Below are positions 8,837 to 18,012 of a stretch of DNA of 64,000 nt, in pieces. The notes under the pieces were generated by a model. It searched no databases and was not told the DNA's origin. It saw nothing but the letters and a program-made list of their open reading frames with translations. The stretch's first letter is position 1. Each line of letters starts with the position of its first letter. The stretch is taken from the NCBI GenBank assembly GCA_910586895.1, contig CAJUIW010000002.1, forward strand, positions 8,860 to 72,859, given 5' to 3'. Source of the stretch: an uncultured Muribaculaceae bacterium (GTDB lineage Bacteria; Bacteroidota; Bacteroidia; Bacteroidales; Muribaculaceae). A program made the position numbers and the translations under genes.

Positions 8837-10077
8837 ACACTCTCAGACATCTATTCCTCATCATAGCAGTGGCCGCAGCAGCGGTGATTCCGGCAGCGGC
8901 ACAGGTCACAAGCCCCTATTCGATGTATGGCTACGGCCTTTTGCGCGACAATGCCACTTCAGAGCAGCGGCAGATGGGCGGAACCGGCTATGCCATGCGT
9001 TCGGGCAGGCAGATCAACGCCATGAACCCCGCGTCATACGCCGCCGCCGACTCAATGACATTCCTTTTCGACATAGGCACCGATGTGTCGCTCTATTTCC
9101 GTGAGGATGCCACCGGCAAGGACCGCGACTGGGGTGGCGGTCTCGACTACATCACCATGCAGTTTCCCGTCGCGAAGAATGTCGGCGTGAGCCTCGGCCT
9201 CGTCCCCTACTCATCAGTGGGATATGCATTCGGTTCAGACATCAAGAACGGAACCACCACCCATCAGGGTCTCGGCGGCATCAACCAGCTCTATCTCGGT
9301 GCCGGCTACGCTCCGTTCAAAAACTTCTCGGTGGGTTTCAACGTATCATATCTGTTCGGCACACTTTGCAATGATGTCTACGCCAACTCATCGGACGGCA
9401 CCTCGGCGGTGTTCGAGCAGATGATGGAGGTGAAGGACTTCCACTTCCGTTTCGGTGCGCAATACACACTCCCCCTCTCGCGCCGCAACTCTGTCACCCT
9501 CGGTATCTCCTACGAACCGGGCAAGACACTTCTGGGTAACACCTACGTGCTGAAATACCGCCAGAACTCCACCGAGGCCCCCGACACGATAGCTCCCGGT
9601 GTGATCAGCCTCAAGAACAGGTTCGGACTGGTATCGTCCTACGGCGTAGGTCTGGCATGGGACTGGAACAAACAGGCCCACGTGGAGGTCGACTTCACAT
9701 ATCAGCCTTGGAGCAAGGTGAAATACGCCACTCTCGAGAACTTCACCCGCACCAAACTTGCCGACCGCTGGCGCATTGGCGTCGGAGCAAGCTACCAGCC
9801 CAACCCGCGAGGCGGCTATCTCAAGAGAGTGACATACCGCGCCGGCGCTTTCTACAACCGCGACTATATCATGGTGGGTGACAACCATGTGCGCGACTAC
9901 GGTCTGTCGTGCGGCTTCGGAATACCCACCATCTCGTCAAAGACCGTCATCAACCTCGGTTTCGAATACCACAACCGCCGCGCCACACCCGACCCGCTGG
10001 TCAAGGAAAGATACTTCAACCTCACGCTGGGTGTCAACTTCAACCAGCTCTGGTTCTACCGCAACAAGCTGAGATAA
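8833..10077 (+). CDS. Outer-membrane beta-barrel protein, OmpP1/FadL-like
   Basis: This 414-residue protein has a signal peptide (ending PAAAQ at about residue 24) followed by SPYSMYGYGLL, a start common to Bacteroidota FadL-like barrels. GGTGYAMRSG and MNPASYAAADS correspond to the N-terminal plug region. Alternating strands follow, ending at an aromatic-containing C-terminus (FNQLWFYRNKLR). FadL-family proteins form gated pores for hydrophobic compounds, but the substrate here is unknown. It overlaps coaX and lies 2 bases before lptC, which places it in an envelope-biogenesis operon. Confidence 0.8.
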   Translation: MNTLRHLFLIIAVAAAAVIPAAAQVTSPYSMYGYGLLRDNATSEQRQMGGTGYAMRSGRQINAMNPASYAAADSMTFLFDIGTDVSLYFREDATGKDRDWGGGLDYITMQFPVAKNVGVSLGLVPYSSVGYAFGSDIKNGTTTHQGLGGINQLYLGAGYAPFKNFSVGFNVSYLFGTLCNDVYANSSDGTSAVFEQMMEVKDFHFRFGAQYTLPLSRRNSVTLGISYEPGKTLLGNTYVLKYRQNSTEAPDTIAPGVISLKNRFGLVSSYGVGLAWDWNKQAHVEVDFTYQPWSKVKYATLENFTRTKLADRWRIGVGASYQPNPRGGYLKRVTYRAGAFYNRDYIMVGDNHVRDYGLSCGFGIPTISSKTVINLGFEYHNRRATPDPLVKERYFNLTLGVNFNQLWFYRNKLR

Positions 10078-10079
10078 CC

Positions 10080-10676
10080 ATGAAGATCTCCGGCCCCGGA
10101 CTGCGTCTGCTCCCCCCGATAGCGGCAGTCATGCTCATCGCCATGGGCATGACGGTGGCATCGTGCAAGGAGGAAAACCCGATAGCCACCGCCGACGTCG
10201 ACGCCTCCCACACCCCTACGATGCTGACCCGCAATGTGGAGACCCTGATCTCCGACTCAGGGGTGGTGAGATACCGCATCAAGACACCCGTATGGTATGT
10301 CTATGACGAGGCCAAGGATCCTTACTGGAGTTTTCCGGAAGGTCTGAACCTCGACAAATTCGACAATTTCTTCCGCCGTGAGGCTGAAGTGAGGGCCGAC
10401 TCCGCCACCTATTTCAAGGATCGGCAGCTATGGCGTCTGGACGGTAACGTGGACATATCCAACGTGATGAACGAGAAATTTCTCACACAGCAGCTCTTCT
10501 GGGATCAGCGCCAGCGGAAACTCTATTCCGACTCCTTCATCCACATCGAGACCACCGACAAGGTGCTCGAAGGCTACGGTTTCGACTCCAACGAGCAGCT
10601 CACACGCTATTCCATACGCCGTGTGGCAGGCATATTCCCCGCCAATTCCTTCAAGCGCAAAGACTCTATCCAATAG
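10080..10676 (+). CDS. lptC: LPS export protein LptC (lipoprotein form)
   Basis: This 198-residue protein starts with a hydrophobic segment and a lipobox (VASC, Cys29). The rest is the LptC-type beta-jellyroll: Y-R-I-K-T-P, FRREAEVRADSATY, DGNVDISN and a repeated LFWDQ/KLYSD pattern. LptC passes LPS from the LptBFG transporter to the LptA bridge in the periplasm. The ATG at 10080 follows the upstream stop by 2 bases and leaves an intact signal. Its place between an outer-membrane protein and a CNNM transporter is an arrangement I associate with Bacteroidota. Confidence 0.85.
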   Translation: MKISGPGLRLLPPIAAVMLIAMGMTVASCKEENPIATADVDASHTPTMLTRNVETLISDSGVVRYRIKTPVWYVYDEAKDPYWSFPEGLNLDKFDNFFRREAEVRADSATYFKDRQLWRLDGNVDISNVMNEKFLTQQLFWDQRQRKLYSDSFIHIETTDKVLEGYGFDSNEQLTRYSIRRVAGIFPANSFKRKDSIQ

Positions 10677-10685
10677 ATCGAGAAC

Positions 10686-11972
10686 ATGACTACCTGGATC
10701 ATCATCACACTCATATCACTCATCCTCTCGGGCTTCTTCTCGGGAGTGGAGATCGCATTCATCACCGCCGACCGCGTCCGCATCGGACTTGACACAAGCC
10801 GCGGCGGCTGGCTCAACGGCATCATAAGCCGCTATTACTCCCATCAGGAGTTCTTCATATCCACCATCCTCGTGGGCAACAACATCATGCTCGTCATCTA
10901 CGGCATGGGTGCCGCCGCACTTCTCGAACCGTGGATCGAAGCCCACATCTCGCCCAATCAGGGTGTGATACTGCTGTTGCAGACCATCATCTCCACCCTT
11001 GTCATACTCTTCACCGGCGAATTCATCCCCAAATCCATCTTCCGCATCAACCCCAACACATCGCTGAAGGTGTTCGCGCTGCCGGTCTACGTGTTCTACA
11101 TCATCCTCTACCCCATCGCCGCATTCACATCCTGGCTTTCGCGTATGCTCATGAAAATGGCGGGTATAAAGTCGGGTGAGGCACGTCTGGGCGCACTCTC
11201 AATGACCGAGCTGAATGAATATCTCGAGACAAAGATCGACGATCTTGACAATCCGCAGGAAACAGAGGTGGAGGATGAGGTGAAGATATTCCACAACGCC
11301 CTCGACTTCTCGTCGACACAGCTCCGCGACTGCATGGCCCCCCGCAACGAGCTTGTGGCCATAGACCTTGACACGACCTCACGCGACGAACTGTCCGAAC
11401 TGTTCACCTCCTCGGGCCGAAGCAAGATCCTGGTCTACCGCGAGGATATCGACAATGTGGTGGGTTATGTGCATATCTCGGAACTGTTCGACCCCTCGAG
11501 CGACTGGAAGGAGCATATCAAGGATGTGCTGTACGCTCCGGAGACTCTTCTGGCCAACACGATGATGAAACGTCTGCTCAGCCAGAAGAAATCAATGGCC
11601 GTGGTGGTGGATGAGTTCGGAGGCACCGCCGGACTCGTGACCCTCGAGGATCTCGTCGAGGAGATATTCGGCGACATCCAGGACGAGCATGACAAGAACG
11701 GAATCATAGCCACCGAGATCGAGCCGGGAGTCTACGAGATGTCAGGCCGTATCGAGGTGCGCACACTCCGCGACGATTACCGGCTCGACATACCCGAGGA
11801 TGATGAATACCAGACCCTCGCCGGATACCTCATGCACGAGACAGGCACTCTCCCGGCCAAGGGGGAGACAATAGTTATAGACGAGCTCGCCTTCACCATA
11901 ATAGAGCGCTCGGCCACACGTCTCGACCTCATCCGCGTGGAACGCCACACCCCCGGAGAACAGACAAGATAG
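10686..11972 (+). CDS. CNNM/CorC (HlyC-family) transporter with CBS domains
   Basis: The 428-residue protein has an N-terminal CNNM membrane domain with about four helices (residues 1-185, SGFFSGVEIAF at the start). A CBS pair at about 205-325 contains MAPRNELVAI and VVVDEFGGTAGLVTLED. A C-terminal CorC_HlyC domain spans about 340-420. The family is linked to magnesium or cobalt efflux; the old name hemolysin is misleading. It lies 9 bases after lptC and ends the operon. Confidence 0.9.
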   Translation: MTTWIIITLISLILSGFFSGVEIAFITADRVRIGLDTSRGGWLNGIISRYYSHQEFFISTILVGNNIMLVIYGMGAAALLEPWIEAHISPNQGVILLLQTIISTLVILFTGEFIPKSIFRINPNTSLKVFALPVYVFYIILYPIAAFTSWLSRMLMKMAGIKSGEARLGALSMTELNEYLETKIDDLDNPQETEVEDEVKIFHNALDFSSTQLRDCMAPRNELVAIDLDTTSRDELSELFTSSGRSKILVYREDIDNVVGYVHISELFDPSSDWKEHIKDVLYAPETLLANTMMKRLLSQKKSMAVVVDEFGGTAGLVTLEDLVEEIFGDIQDEHDKNGIIATEIEPGVYEMSGRIEVRTLRDDYRLDIPEDDEYQTLAGYLMHETGTLPAKGETIVIDELAFTIIERSATRLDLIRVERHTPGEQTR

Positions 11973-12020
11973 AAGGGTGGCAGAGTCCTTGCCGCAAACC
12001 GGCCCTGATTTGCCATATTG

Positions 12021-12028
12021 TAACTTTG
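12021..12028 (+). promoter_or_regulatory. -7 promoter element TAACTTTG of the biotin operon
   Basis: It matches TAnnTTTG and lies 19 bases before the bioA start. I see no clear BirA-type operator palindrome between it and the start codon. Confidence 0.6.
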
Positions 12029-12047
12029 CCTCCGCATTACTGAAGAT

Positions 12048-13334
12048 ATGGAAAAAGCATCCACGGTGCTTCATGACCCCTTTGACAGGGAGCATCTATG
12101 GCACCCCTATACATCGACAATTGACCCCCTGCCGACATATATGGTCGAGGGGGCCGACGGAGTGAGAATCCGTCTGGCCGACGGACGCGAACTCATCGAC
12201 GGAATGTCGTCGTGGTGGTGTGTGATCCACGGCTACAACCATCCCGCGCTCAACCGGGCCGCCACAGAGCAGATAGCCCGCATGAGTCATGTTATGTTCG
12301 GCGGTCTGACCCATCATCCGGCAGTGGAACTCGGGAAGATGCTCCTCGAGGTGGCCCCGCCATCCATGCACAACATTTTCTATGCCGATTCAGGTTCAGT
12401 GGCCACCGAAGTGGCCATGAAGATGGCCGTACAGGCATCGGTGAGCCGCTCGGGCGACCACCGCAAGACCAACTTCGTCACCATCCGGAGCGGATATCAC
12501 GGCGACACATGGAATGCCATGAGCGTCTGCGACCCCGTGACCGGAATGCACGGCGCGTTCGGTCCGGCCCTTCCCATACGGTATTTCGCCCCGGCCCCTT
12601 CCATAAAACCGTGGGAGGAATGGGACGAGGCAGATGTAGAACCACTCGCCCGGATCATCCGTGAGCACAAGGATGAATTGGCCGCCCTGATACTCGAGCC
12701 GATAGTGCAGGGAGCCGGTGGAATGAGATTCTATCACCCCGCCTATCTGCGTGCGGCCCGCCGCCTGTGTGACGAGAATGGAATCTATCTGATATTTGAC
12801 GAAATCGCCACCGGATTCTGGCGCACAGGCAAGATGTTTGCCTGGGAACACGCCGGCGTAGAGCCTGACATAATGCTCATAGGCAAGGGGCTTACCGCCG
12901 GATATCTCACCATGAGCGCGGTGCTCACCACACGCGATGTGGCCGACACCATCTCGCGCGGCGAAGCCGGAGTGATGATGCATGGCCCTACCTTCATGGC
13001 CAATCCGCTGGCCTGCGCGATAGCCATCGAATCACTCAGGCTGCTCAACAGCCGTGACATGGCCGCCCGCATAGCCCATATAGAGAGTGAGTTGCGCCGC
13101 CTGCTCGCCCCCGCCGCATCAATTCCCGGTGTCAGGGAGGTCAGGGTGCTCGGCTCGATCGGAGTGATGGAGATGGAGGAGCCTGTCAACGTAGGCGACT
13201 TCCAGAAGAAATGCGTCGACCGCGGGATCTGGGTGCGTCCCTTCGGACATAATGTCTACATCATGCCACCCTACATAATCTCTGACGAGGATCTCCGCTT
13301 CCTCGCCGAGAAAACCATTGAATGTCTCCGATGA
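12048..13334 (+). CDS. bioA: Adenosylmethionine-8-amino-7-oxononanoate aminotransferase
   Basis: The enzyme converts KAPA to DAPA with S-adenosylmethionine as amino donor and PLP as cofactor. The 428-residue protein has the BioA start HLWHPYTS, the substrate loop [14 protein letters not shown], the PLP phosphate region [14 protein letters not shown] and the motif [13 protein letters not shown]. The PLP lysine is K280 (IGKGLTAGY). It is first in a four-gene operon, and its stop overlaps the bioF start as ATGA. Confidence 0.97.
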   Translation: MEKASTVLHDPFDREHLWHPYTSTIDPLPTYMVEGADGVRIRLADGRELIDGMSSWWCVIHGYNHPALNRAATEQIARMSHVMFGGLTHHPAVELGKMLLEVAPPSMHNIFYADSGSVATEVAMKMAVQASVSRSGDHRKTNFVTIRSGYHGDTWNAMSVCDPVTGMHGAFGPALPIRYFAPAPSIKPWEEWDEADVEPLARIIREHKDELAALILEPIVQGAGGMRFYHPAYLRAARRLCDENGIYLIFDEIATGFWRTGKMFAWEHAGVEPDIMLIGKGLTAGYLTMSAVLTTRDVADTISRGEAGVMMHGPTFMANPLACAIAIESLRLLNSRDMAARIAHIESELRRLLAPAASIPGVREVRVLGSIGVMEMEEPVNVGDFQKKCVDRGIWVRPFGHNVYIMPPYIISDEDLRFLAEKTIECLR

Positions 13335-14473
13335 GTGTTTATTCCGACATACTCGCGCAACTTTCAGCCCGTGGCAACCTCCGCCGTATACCGGCAGGCA
13401 CCGCCGCGGGGGGTGAAACGGTGGTCGACCTCTCGTCCAATGACTATCTCGGACTCGGGGCCGACCCGGAGCTGCAGCGGCAGTTCATGTCCGAAGAATC
13501 CAACCGGACCCTCCCCCTCACCTCGTCAGCATCGCGCCTGCTTGCAGGCCGGCAGGAGGAGTATGCCTCGCTCGAAGCCCTGCTCGAAGAGCTATATGGC
13601 CGTCCGGCACTGCTGTTCAACAGTGGATATCATGCCAACACCGGACTCGTTTCGGCCCTGGCCGGTGTGGCCGGATGCATGATCGTGGCCGACCGGCTTG
13701 TCCATGCGAGCATCATTGACGGCATCATGCTTTCCAAAGCACCGTTCACCCGCTTCCGCCACAATGACATGGATCATCTCGAACGGATCCTCGCCAAGGA
13801 GTCGCCGCGCCATGAGCGTCTGATCGTGATCGTGGAAAGTGTCTACTCAATGGATGGAGACCGCGCGGACATAGATGCTCTCGTCGCACTCAAACGCCGC
13901 TATCCCAACGTGATGCTCTACGTCGACGAAGCCCATGCCTTGGGTGTGGAAGGTCCGCGGGGACTCGGTATATGCCGTGGCGCGGAGGGGTACGGCGAGA
14001 TAGACGTCGTGGTCGGGACCTTCGGTAAAGCCTGTGCCTCGATGGGTGCGTTCGCAGCTGTCAGTGCAGAGCTCAAGGGATTTCTTATCAACAGTTCCCG
14101 CAGCTTCATTTTCTCAACCGCCCTGCCTCCCATCTCAGCGGCATGGACAGAATGGGTGATACGCCGCATGATCGGTATGGACGACAGGAGGGAAGCCCTG
14201 AAAGCATTGGGGCGACGTCTCCACTCGATCCTCTCGCCTCTGCAACCCGGCACGGTCGTGACGCCGAGCCACATACAGCCATTGGTTACAGGTGATCCGC
14301 ACAAGGCCGTGGCTCTGTCGGCAGCGCTGCTTGAACACGGGTTCAAAGTTCTGCCCATACGCACCCCCACAGTGCCTCCCGGAACAGAAAGGCTCCGCTT
14401 CAGCCTCTCGGCCTCGATAAGTCCCGGTCAGCTCGACCGCCTCGAAGATTTTTTCAGAAACAATGAGATATAA
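13331..14473 (+). CDS. bioF: 8-amino-7-oxononanoate synthase
   Basis: This PLP enzyme condenses pimeloyl-ACP with alanine to give KAPA. The 380-residue protein has the family motifs [30 protein letters not shown] and [10 protein letters not shown] with the PLP lysine at K233. Two in-frame ATGs exist at 13322 and 13331. The second is preferred because it overlaps the bioA stop as ATGA. Its 3' end overlaps the next gene by 11 bases. Confidence 0.96.
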   Translation: MSVYSDILAQLSARGNLRRIPAGTAAGGETVVDLSSNDYLGLGADPELQRQFMSEESNRTLPLTSSASRLLAGRQEEYASLEALLEELYGRPALLFNSGYHANTGLVSALAGVAGCMIVADRLVHASIIDGIMLSKAPFTRFRHNDMDHLERILAKESPRHERLIVIVESVYSMDGDRADIDALVALKRRYPNVMLYVDEAHALGVEGPRGLGICRGAEGYGEIDVVVGTFGKACASMGAFAAVSAELKGFLINSSRSFIFSTALPPISAAWTEWVIRRMIGMDDRREALKALGRRLHSILSPLQPGTVVTPSHIQPLVTGDPHKAVALSAALLEHGFKVLPIRTPTVPPGTERLRFSLSASISPGQLDRLEDFFRNNEI

Positions 14474-15821
14474 GCTCCTTCACCCGCACCGCTCCCCGCG
14501 TCTGGCACTGATATTTGCCGGATGGGGCATGGATCCGCACCCGTTCGGAGGTGTCGGCCGCGAGGGCTATGACATTGCCCTGGTGTGGGACTACCGCGAC
14601 CTCTCGGCCCCATGGGCCGGAGAACTTGCGGACTATACCGAGATTGCTGTCATTGCATGGTCGTTCGGAGTTCCCGCCGCCGCCCGTTTCATCATCGGCC
14701 ATCCATCGCTGCCGTTCACCGCGAGGATAGCCGTCAACGGCACGAAGCAACCTGTCGATGACCGCCTCGGCATACCTGAAGAGATATTCGGGGGCACACT
14801 CGCCTCGCTCGACGGGAGAAATCTCATGAAATTCCACCGCCGTATGTGCGGAGGCGGCGCGGGGTTCAGGCTCTTCTCGGAGCATCTGCCACAGCGTGAC
14901 GTCGAGGAGCTGCGTGACGAGCTCAGGGCCATCGGCGGGCGCGGCAGTGCCGGAGATGTGATGTGGGACACAGCCATCATCTCATCCGGCGACCTCATCA
15001 TCCCTCCCCGTAACCAGATGCGTGCGTGGGAAACGGATGCCTGCGGTATCATCACAACCGATGGCCCGCATCTGCCGGACTTCAACGCCCTGCTCAACAG
15101 CCACCTCACCGATAAACGGCTGGTAGAGACCAAGTTCAGAAAAGCCGCCGCCACATACGAGAGCAATGCCATGGTGCAGCGGGACATAACCGACCGGCTT
15201 CTCGCGGCGGTTCCGGAGGGAGGACACGCGCTCGAGATCGGGGCCGGTACCGGATATGCCACCGCCGAACTCGCCCGACGGACATCCACTCTCGAAGTAT
15301 GGGATCTCACCCTCAGTCCGGCAGTGGAGGAGCTGGCATCCACAGGTAAAATATCCGCACGGGCCTGCGATGCGGAGACAGCGATAGCCTCCGTGGCCTC
15401 AGGCAGCATCGACCTGCTCTTCTCGGCATCGACCGTGCAATGGTTCAATTCCCTTCCCGCATTTCTCCGCGAGGTGTGGCGCGTGCTCGCTCCCGGAGGC
15501 ACAGCGCTCATCTCAACCTTCGGCCCACAGACAATGACCGAGATACACACCACGGCAGGCACCACTCCGGGCTTCCCTGACGCCGACACCATACGCAGGA
15601 TGATACCCATGGCCGAGGTGACCGAAGAGCTCATGACCCTCACATTCGCCTCTCCGGCCGAAGCGCTCCGCCATGTGCGCCTGACCGGAGTCAACTCGCT
15701 CGGCACGGCATCGTCGCCGGCTGTCACACGCCGCATCATCACATCCTATCCGCTCTCGCCCGACGGAAGCGCTCCCCTCACCTATCAACCGATCTATATC
15801 ACCATCCGCAAGACCTCATGA
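14463..15821 (+). CDS. Fused pimeloyl-ACP methyl esterase (BioG) and malonyl-ACP methyltransferase (BioC)
   Basis: The 452-residue protein carries two biotin-pathway enzymes. Residues 1 to about 215 form a DUF452/BioG alpha-beta hydrolase: FAGWGMDP near residue 20, the nucleophile elbow AWSFGV with Ser67, and a late His within GPHLPDF. Residues from about 225 form BioC: FRKAAATYESNAMVQ, the SAM loop LEIGAGTGYATAEL near 258 and SASTVQWF. BioC methylates malonyl-ACP so that fatty-acid synthesis can build the pimeloyl chain; BioG removes the methyl ester at the end. The fusion thus joins the first and last steps of pimelate assembly. It overlaps bioF and bioD, consistent with one mRNA. Confidence 0.93.
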   Translation: MRYKLLHPHRSPRLALIFAGWGMDPHPFGGVGREGYDIALVWDYRDLSAPWAGELADYTEIAVIAWSFGVPAAARFIIGHPSLPFTARIAVNGTKQPVDDRLGIPEEIFGGTLASLDGRNLMKFHRRMCGGGAGFRLFSEHLPQRDVEELRDELRAIGGRGSAGDVMWDTAIISSGDLIIPPRNQMRAWETDACGIITTDGPHLPDFNALLNSHLTDKRLVETKFRKAAATYESNAMVQRDITDRLLAAVPEGGHALEIGAGTGYATAELARRTSTLEVWDLTLSPAVEELASTGKISARACDAETAIASVASGSIDLLFSASTVQWFNSLPAFLREVWRVLAPGGTALISTFGPQTMTEIHTTAGTTPGFPDADTIRRMIPMAEVTEELMTLTFASPAEALRHVRLTGVNSLGTASSPAVTRRIITSYPLSPDGSAPLTYQPIYITIRKTS

Positions 15822-16456
15822 ACAACAACATATATTTCATCTCAGGCATCGACACCGATGCCGGAAAAAGCTATGTCACCGGCCATATAGCCCGCCGCCT
15901 CATGGAAGAGGGCAAGAGTGTGATAACCCAGAAGTTTATCCAGACCGGCAACACAGACTTCTCGGAAGACATCGAACTCCACCGCCGCATAATGGGCACC
16001 GGACTGCTCCCCGAGGATATAGACCGCACCACCGCCCCGATCATATTCACATATCCCGCCTCGGCACAGCTCGCCGCAAGGATAGACGGGCGTGAGATCG
16101 ACCTCGGACTCGTGGACCGCTCGGCCTCCCTGCTCTCCGACCGGTATGATGTGGTGCTCATTGAAGGTGCCGGCGGACTCATGGTGCCGGTGACCGACGA
16201 TATATTCACCATCGACTACATAGCCTCACGCCATATCCCGCTCATACTTGTGACCAACGGTGTGCTCGGGAGTATCAACCATACCATACTCTCGCTCGAG
16301 GCGGTCAAAGCCCGCGGCATAGAGCTCGCGGCGGTGATATACAACGAGCATTTCGACTCCGATGCAGTCATAGCAGCCGATACCCGCGGATTCATCAGCC
16401 GCTATGTGGCCCGCCACTTCCCCACGGCACGTTTTGCCACTGTGCCCACCATCTGA
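15818..16456 (+). CDS. bioD: Dethiobiotin synthetase
   Basis: The enzyme closes the ureido ring of dethiobiotin from DAPA, CO2 and ATP. The 212-residue protein has the P-loop GIDTDAGKSYVTG, the KFIQTGN substrate segment and the EGAGGLMVP motif. The start overlaps the upstream stop as ATGA. The final gene bioB is not in the window, so the last pathway step must be encoded elsewhere. Confidence 0.95.
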   Translation: MNNNIYFISGIDTDAGKSYVTGHIARRLMEEGKSVITQKFIQTGNTDFSEDIELHRRIMGTGLLPEDIDRTTAPIIFTYPASAQLAARIDGREIDLGLVDRSASLLSDRYDVVLIEGAGGLMVPVTDDIFTIDYIASRHIPLILVTNGVLGSINHTILSLEAVKARGIELAAVIYNEHFDSDAVIAADTRGFISRYVARHFPTARFATVPTI

Positions 16457-16458
16457 AT

Positions 16459-16498
16459 CCCAATTAGGATATTTCGGGGGAAATGCGTAATTTTGCAC
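16459..16498 (+). promoter_or_regulatory. Promoter of the exonuclease-FNT unit, with -7 box at 16488-16495
   Basis: TAATTTTG lies at 16488-16495, 20 bases before the ATG at 16516. The upstream block CCCAATTAGGATATTTCG closely resembles the one before the antiporter at 19793, with identical spacing to the -7 box. Confidence 0.6.
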
Positions 16499-16515
16499 CA
16501 AAATTAAGAGATGAG

Positions 16516-17160
16516 ATGGAAAATACCCCATTCCACATAGCCATAACCAAGGAACAGCTCTCCAAGCTCCCGCCCGTGGAGTTTGCCGGAGCCATCACCG
16601 TCGTGAGCGAGCCGGAAGACGTGGCTGCAGCGGTTGAATTTCTCCGTTCGCAGGATGTGGTGGGATTTGACACCGAGACCAAGCCCAATTTCAAGAAGGG
16701 TATGACCAACAAGGTGTCGCTCATACAGGTATCGACCGAAGATCATTCATATCTCTTCCGCCTCAACAAGATCGGTTTCACTCCCGAGCTGAAGGAGTTC
16801 ATGGAGTGTGATGATGTGGTCAAAGTGGGACTTTCGCTCAAAGATGACTTCCATGTGCTCCACCGCATAGCCGAATTCGAGCCCCGCAACTTCATTGACC
16901 TGCAGGAAGTGGTGAAGCGTTTCAGCATATCCGATCTGAGTCTGCAGAAGATCTACGCCATCCTCTTCGGCCACCGCATCTCCAAGAGCCAGCGTCTCAC
17001 AAACTGGGAAGCCTCGACGCTGACACCCTCGCAGATGGTCTATGCCTCCATCGACGCGTGGGCCTGCCTACGCATTTACCGTCTGCTCCATTCCCGGACA
17101 TTCATCCCCGAAGAATCCCCCTACAAAATAATTGCAACAGAAGCTCCTGAGCAGGCATGA
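16516..17160 (+). CDS. RNase D-like 3'-5' exonuclease domain protein
   Basis: The 214-residue protein is a single DEDDy exonuclease domain. Exo I is FDTET (about residue 59), Exo II lies around VGLSLKDDFHVL, and Exo III has the Tyr-x3-Asp arrangement (MVYASIDAW). These acidic residues bind two metal ions. No HRDC domain follows, so it is shorter than RNase D; such stand-alone proteins may act on RNA or DNA ends. The ATG at 16516 lies downstream of a clear promoter; an in-frame ATG at 16483 lies upstream of it. The stop overlaps the FNT gene as ATGA. Confidence 0.88.
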   Translation: MENTPFHIAITKEQLSKLPPVEFAGAITVVSEPEDVAAAVEFLRSQDVVGFDTETKPNFKKGMTNKVSLIQVSTEDHSYLFRLNKIGFTPELKEFMECDDVVKVGLSLKDDFHVLHRIAEFEPRNFIDLQEVVKRFSISDLSLQKIYAILFGHRISKSQRLTNWEASTLTPSQMVYASIDAWACLRIYRLLHSRTFIPEESPYKIIATEAPEQA

Positions 17161-17954
17161 GAATCCTTACACCCGCACAGATCACAGAAGCAGCCACAAC
17201 TGTCGGCGCCAACAAGGCCCGTATGGCCACATCGAACACCATTAGACTTCTTATAGCCGCAATGCTCGCCGGCGCCTATATCTCTCTCGGCGGAGTGCTG
17301 TCGGTGATACTCGGGTGGGGTTTCCCCGGGCTGACGGCCGAAAATCCCGCGCTACAGCGCCTCATAGCCGGAGCAGCCTTTCCGATAGGCCTCATACTTG
17401 TGGTGGTGCTCGGAGCCGAACTCTTCACCGGCAACAATGCTCTCCTCATCCCGTCGTTCGTGCGCGGACGCCACTCAGCCGGAGCGATTCTGCTCAACTG
17501 GACTCTTGTCTATCTCGGCAATCTCGCCGGAGCCCTCGCATTCACATGGTTCATGGTATATCAATGCGGTCTCACAGCCACCGACCCCTGGCATTCGGCC
17601 GTGGTGAGGGTGGCCGAGGCGAAAGTGTCGATGCCGTGGTTCACCGTGTTTCTCAAGGGAATCGGGGCCAACTGGTGTGTATGTCTGGCCGTATGGCTCG
17701 CATTGTCCGGAAAGACACTGCTTGAGAAAGCTTTCGGATGCTGGCTGCCTGTGATGGCATTTGTGGCATTGGGCTACGAGCACTGTATCGCCAATATGTT
17801 TTTCATCCCGCTCGGAATGCTCGAAGGGGCTGACGTCGGCGTGATGCAGTCGATCACCGCCAACTTCATCCCGTCGACACTCGGCAACATAGCCGGAGGG
17901 GCGTTGCTCGTAGGAGCTGTCCACGCCTATCTTCACCGCGAGGAGAAGAAATAA
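17157..17954 (+). CDS. FNT-family formate/nitrite channel
   Basis: This 265-residue membrane protein has six helices and FNT features: AGAYISLGG in the first helix, a broken helix with GAELFTGN, GANWCVCLAVW in the middle and the region GYEHCIANMFFIP. FNT pentamers move small monovalent anions such as formate, nitrite or hydrosulfide. The substrate is not decided by sequence; formate is likely in a fermenting gut anaerobe. Confidence 0.92.
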   Translation: MRILTPAQITEAATTVGANKARMATSNTIRLLIAAMLAGAYISLGGVLSVILGWGFPGLTAENPALQRLIAGAAFPIGLILVVVLGAELFTGNNALLIPSFVRGRHSAGAILLNWTLVYLGNLAGALAFTWFMVYQCGLTATDPWHSAVVRVAEAKVSMPWFTVFLKGIGANWCVCLAVWLALSGKTLLEKAFGCWLPVMAFVALGYEHCIANMFFIPLGMLEGADVGVMQSITANFIPSTLGNIAGGALLVGAVHAYLHREEKK

Positions 17955-18012
17955 CGAACTTAATACCTTGCGGTCGCGTTAGTCATAGAGTAACCATTTA
18001 TTATGAGATCCG

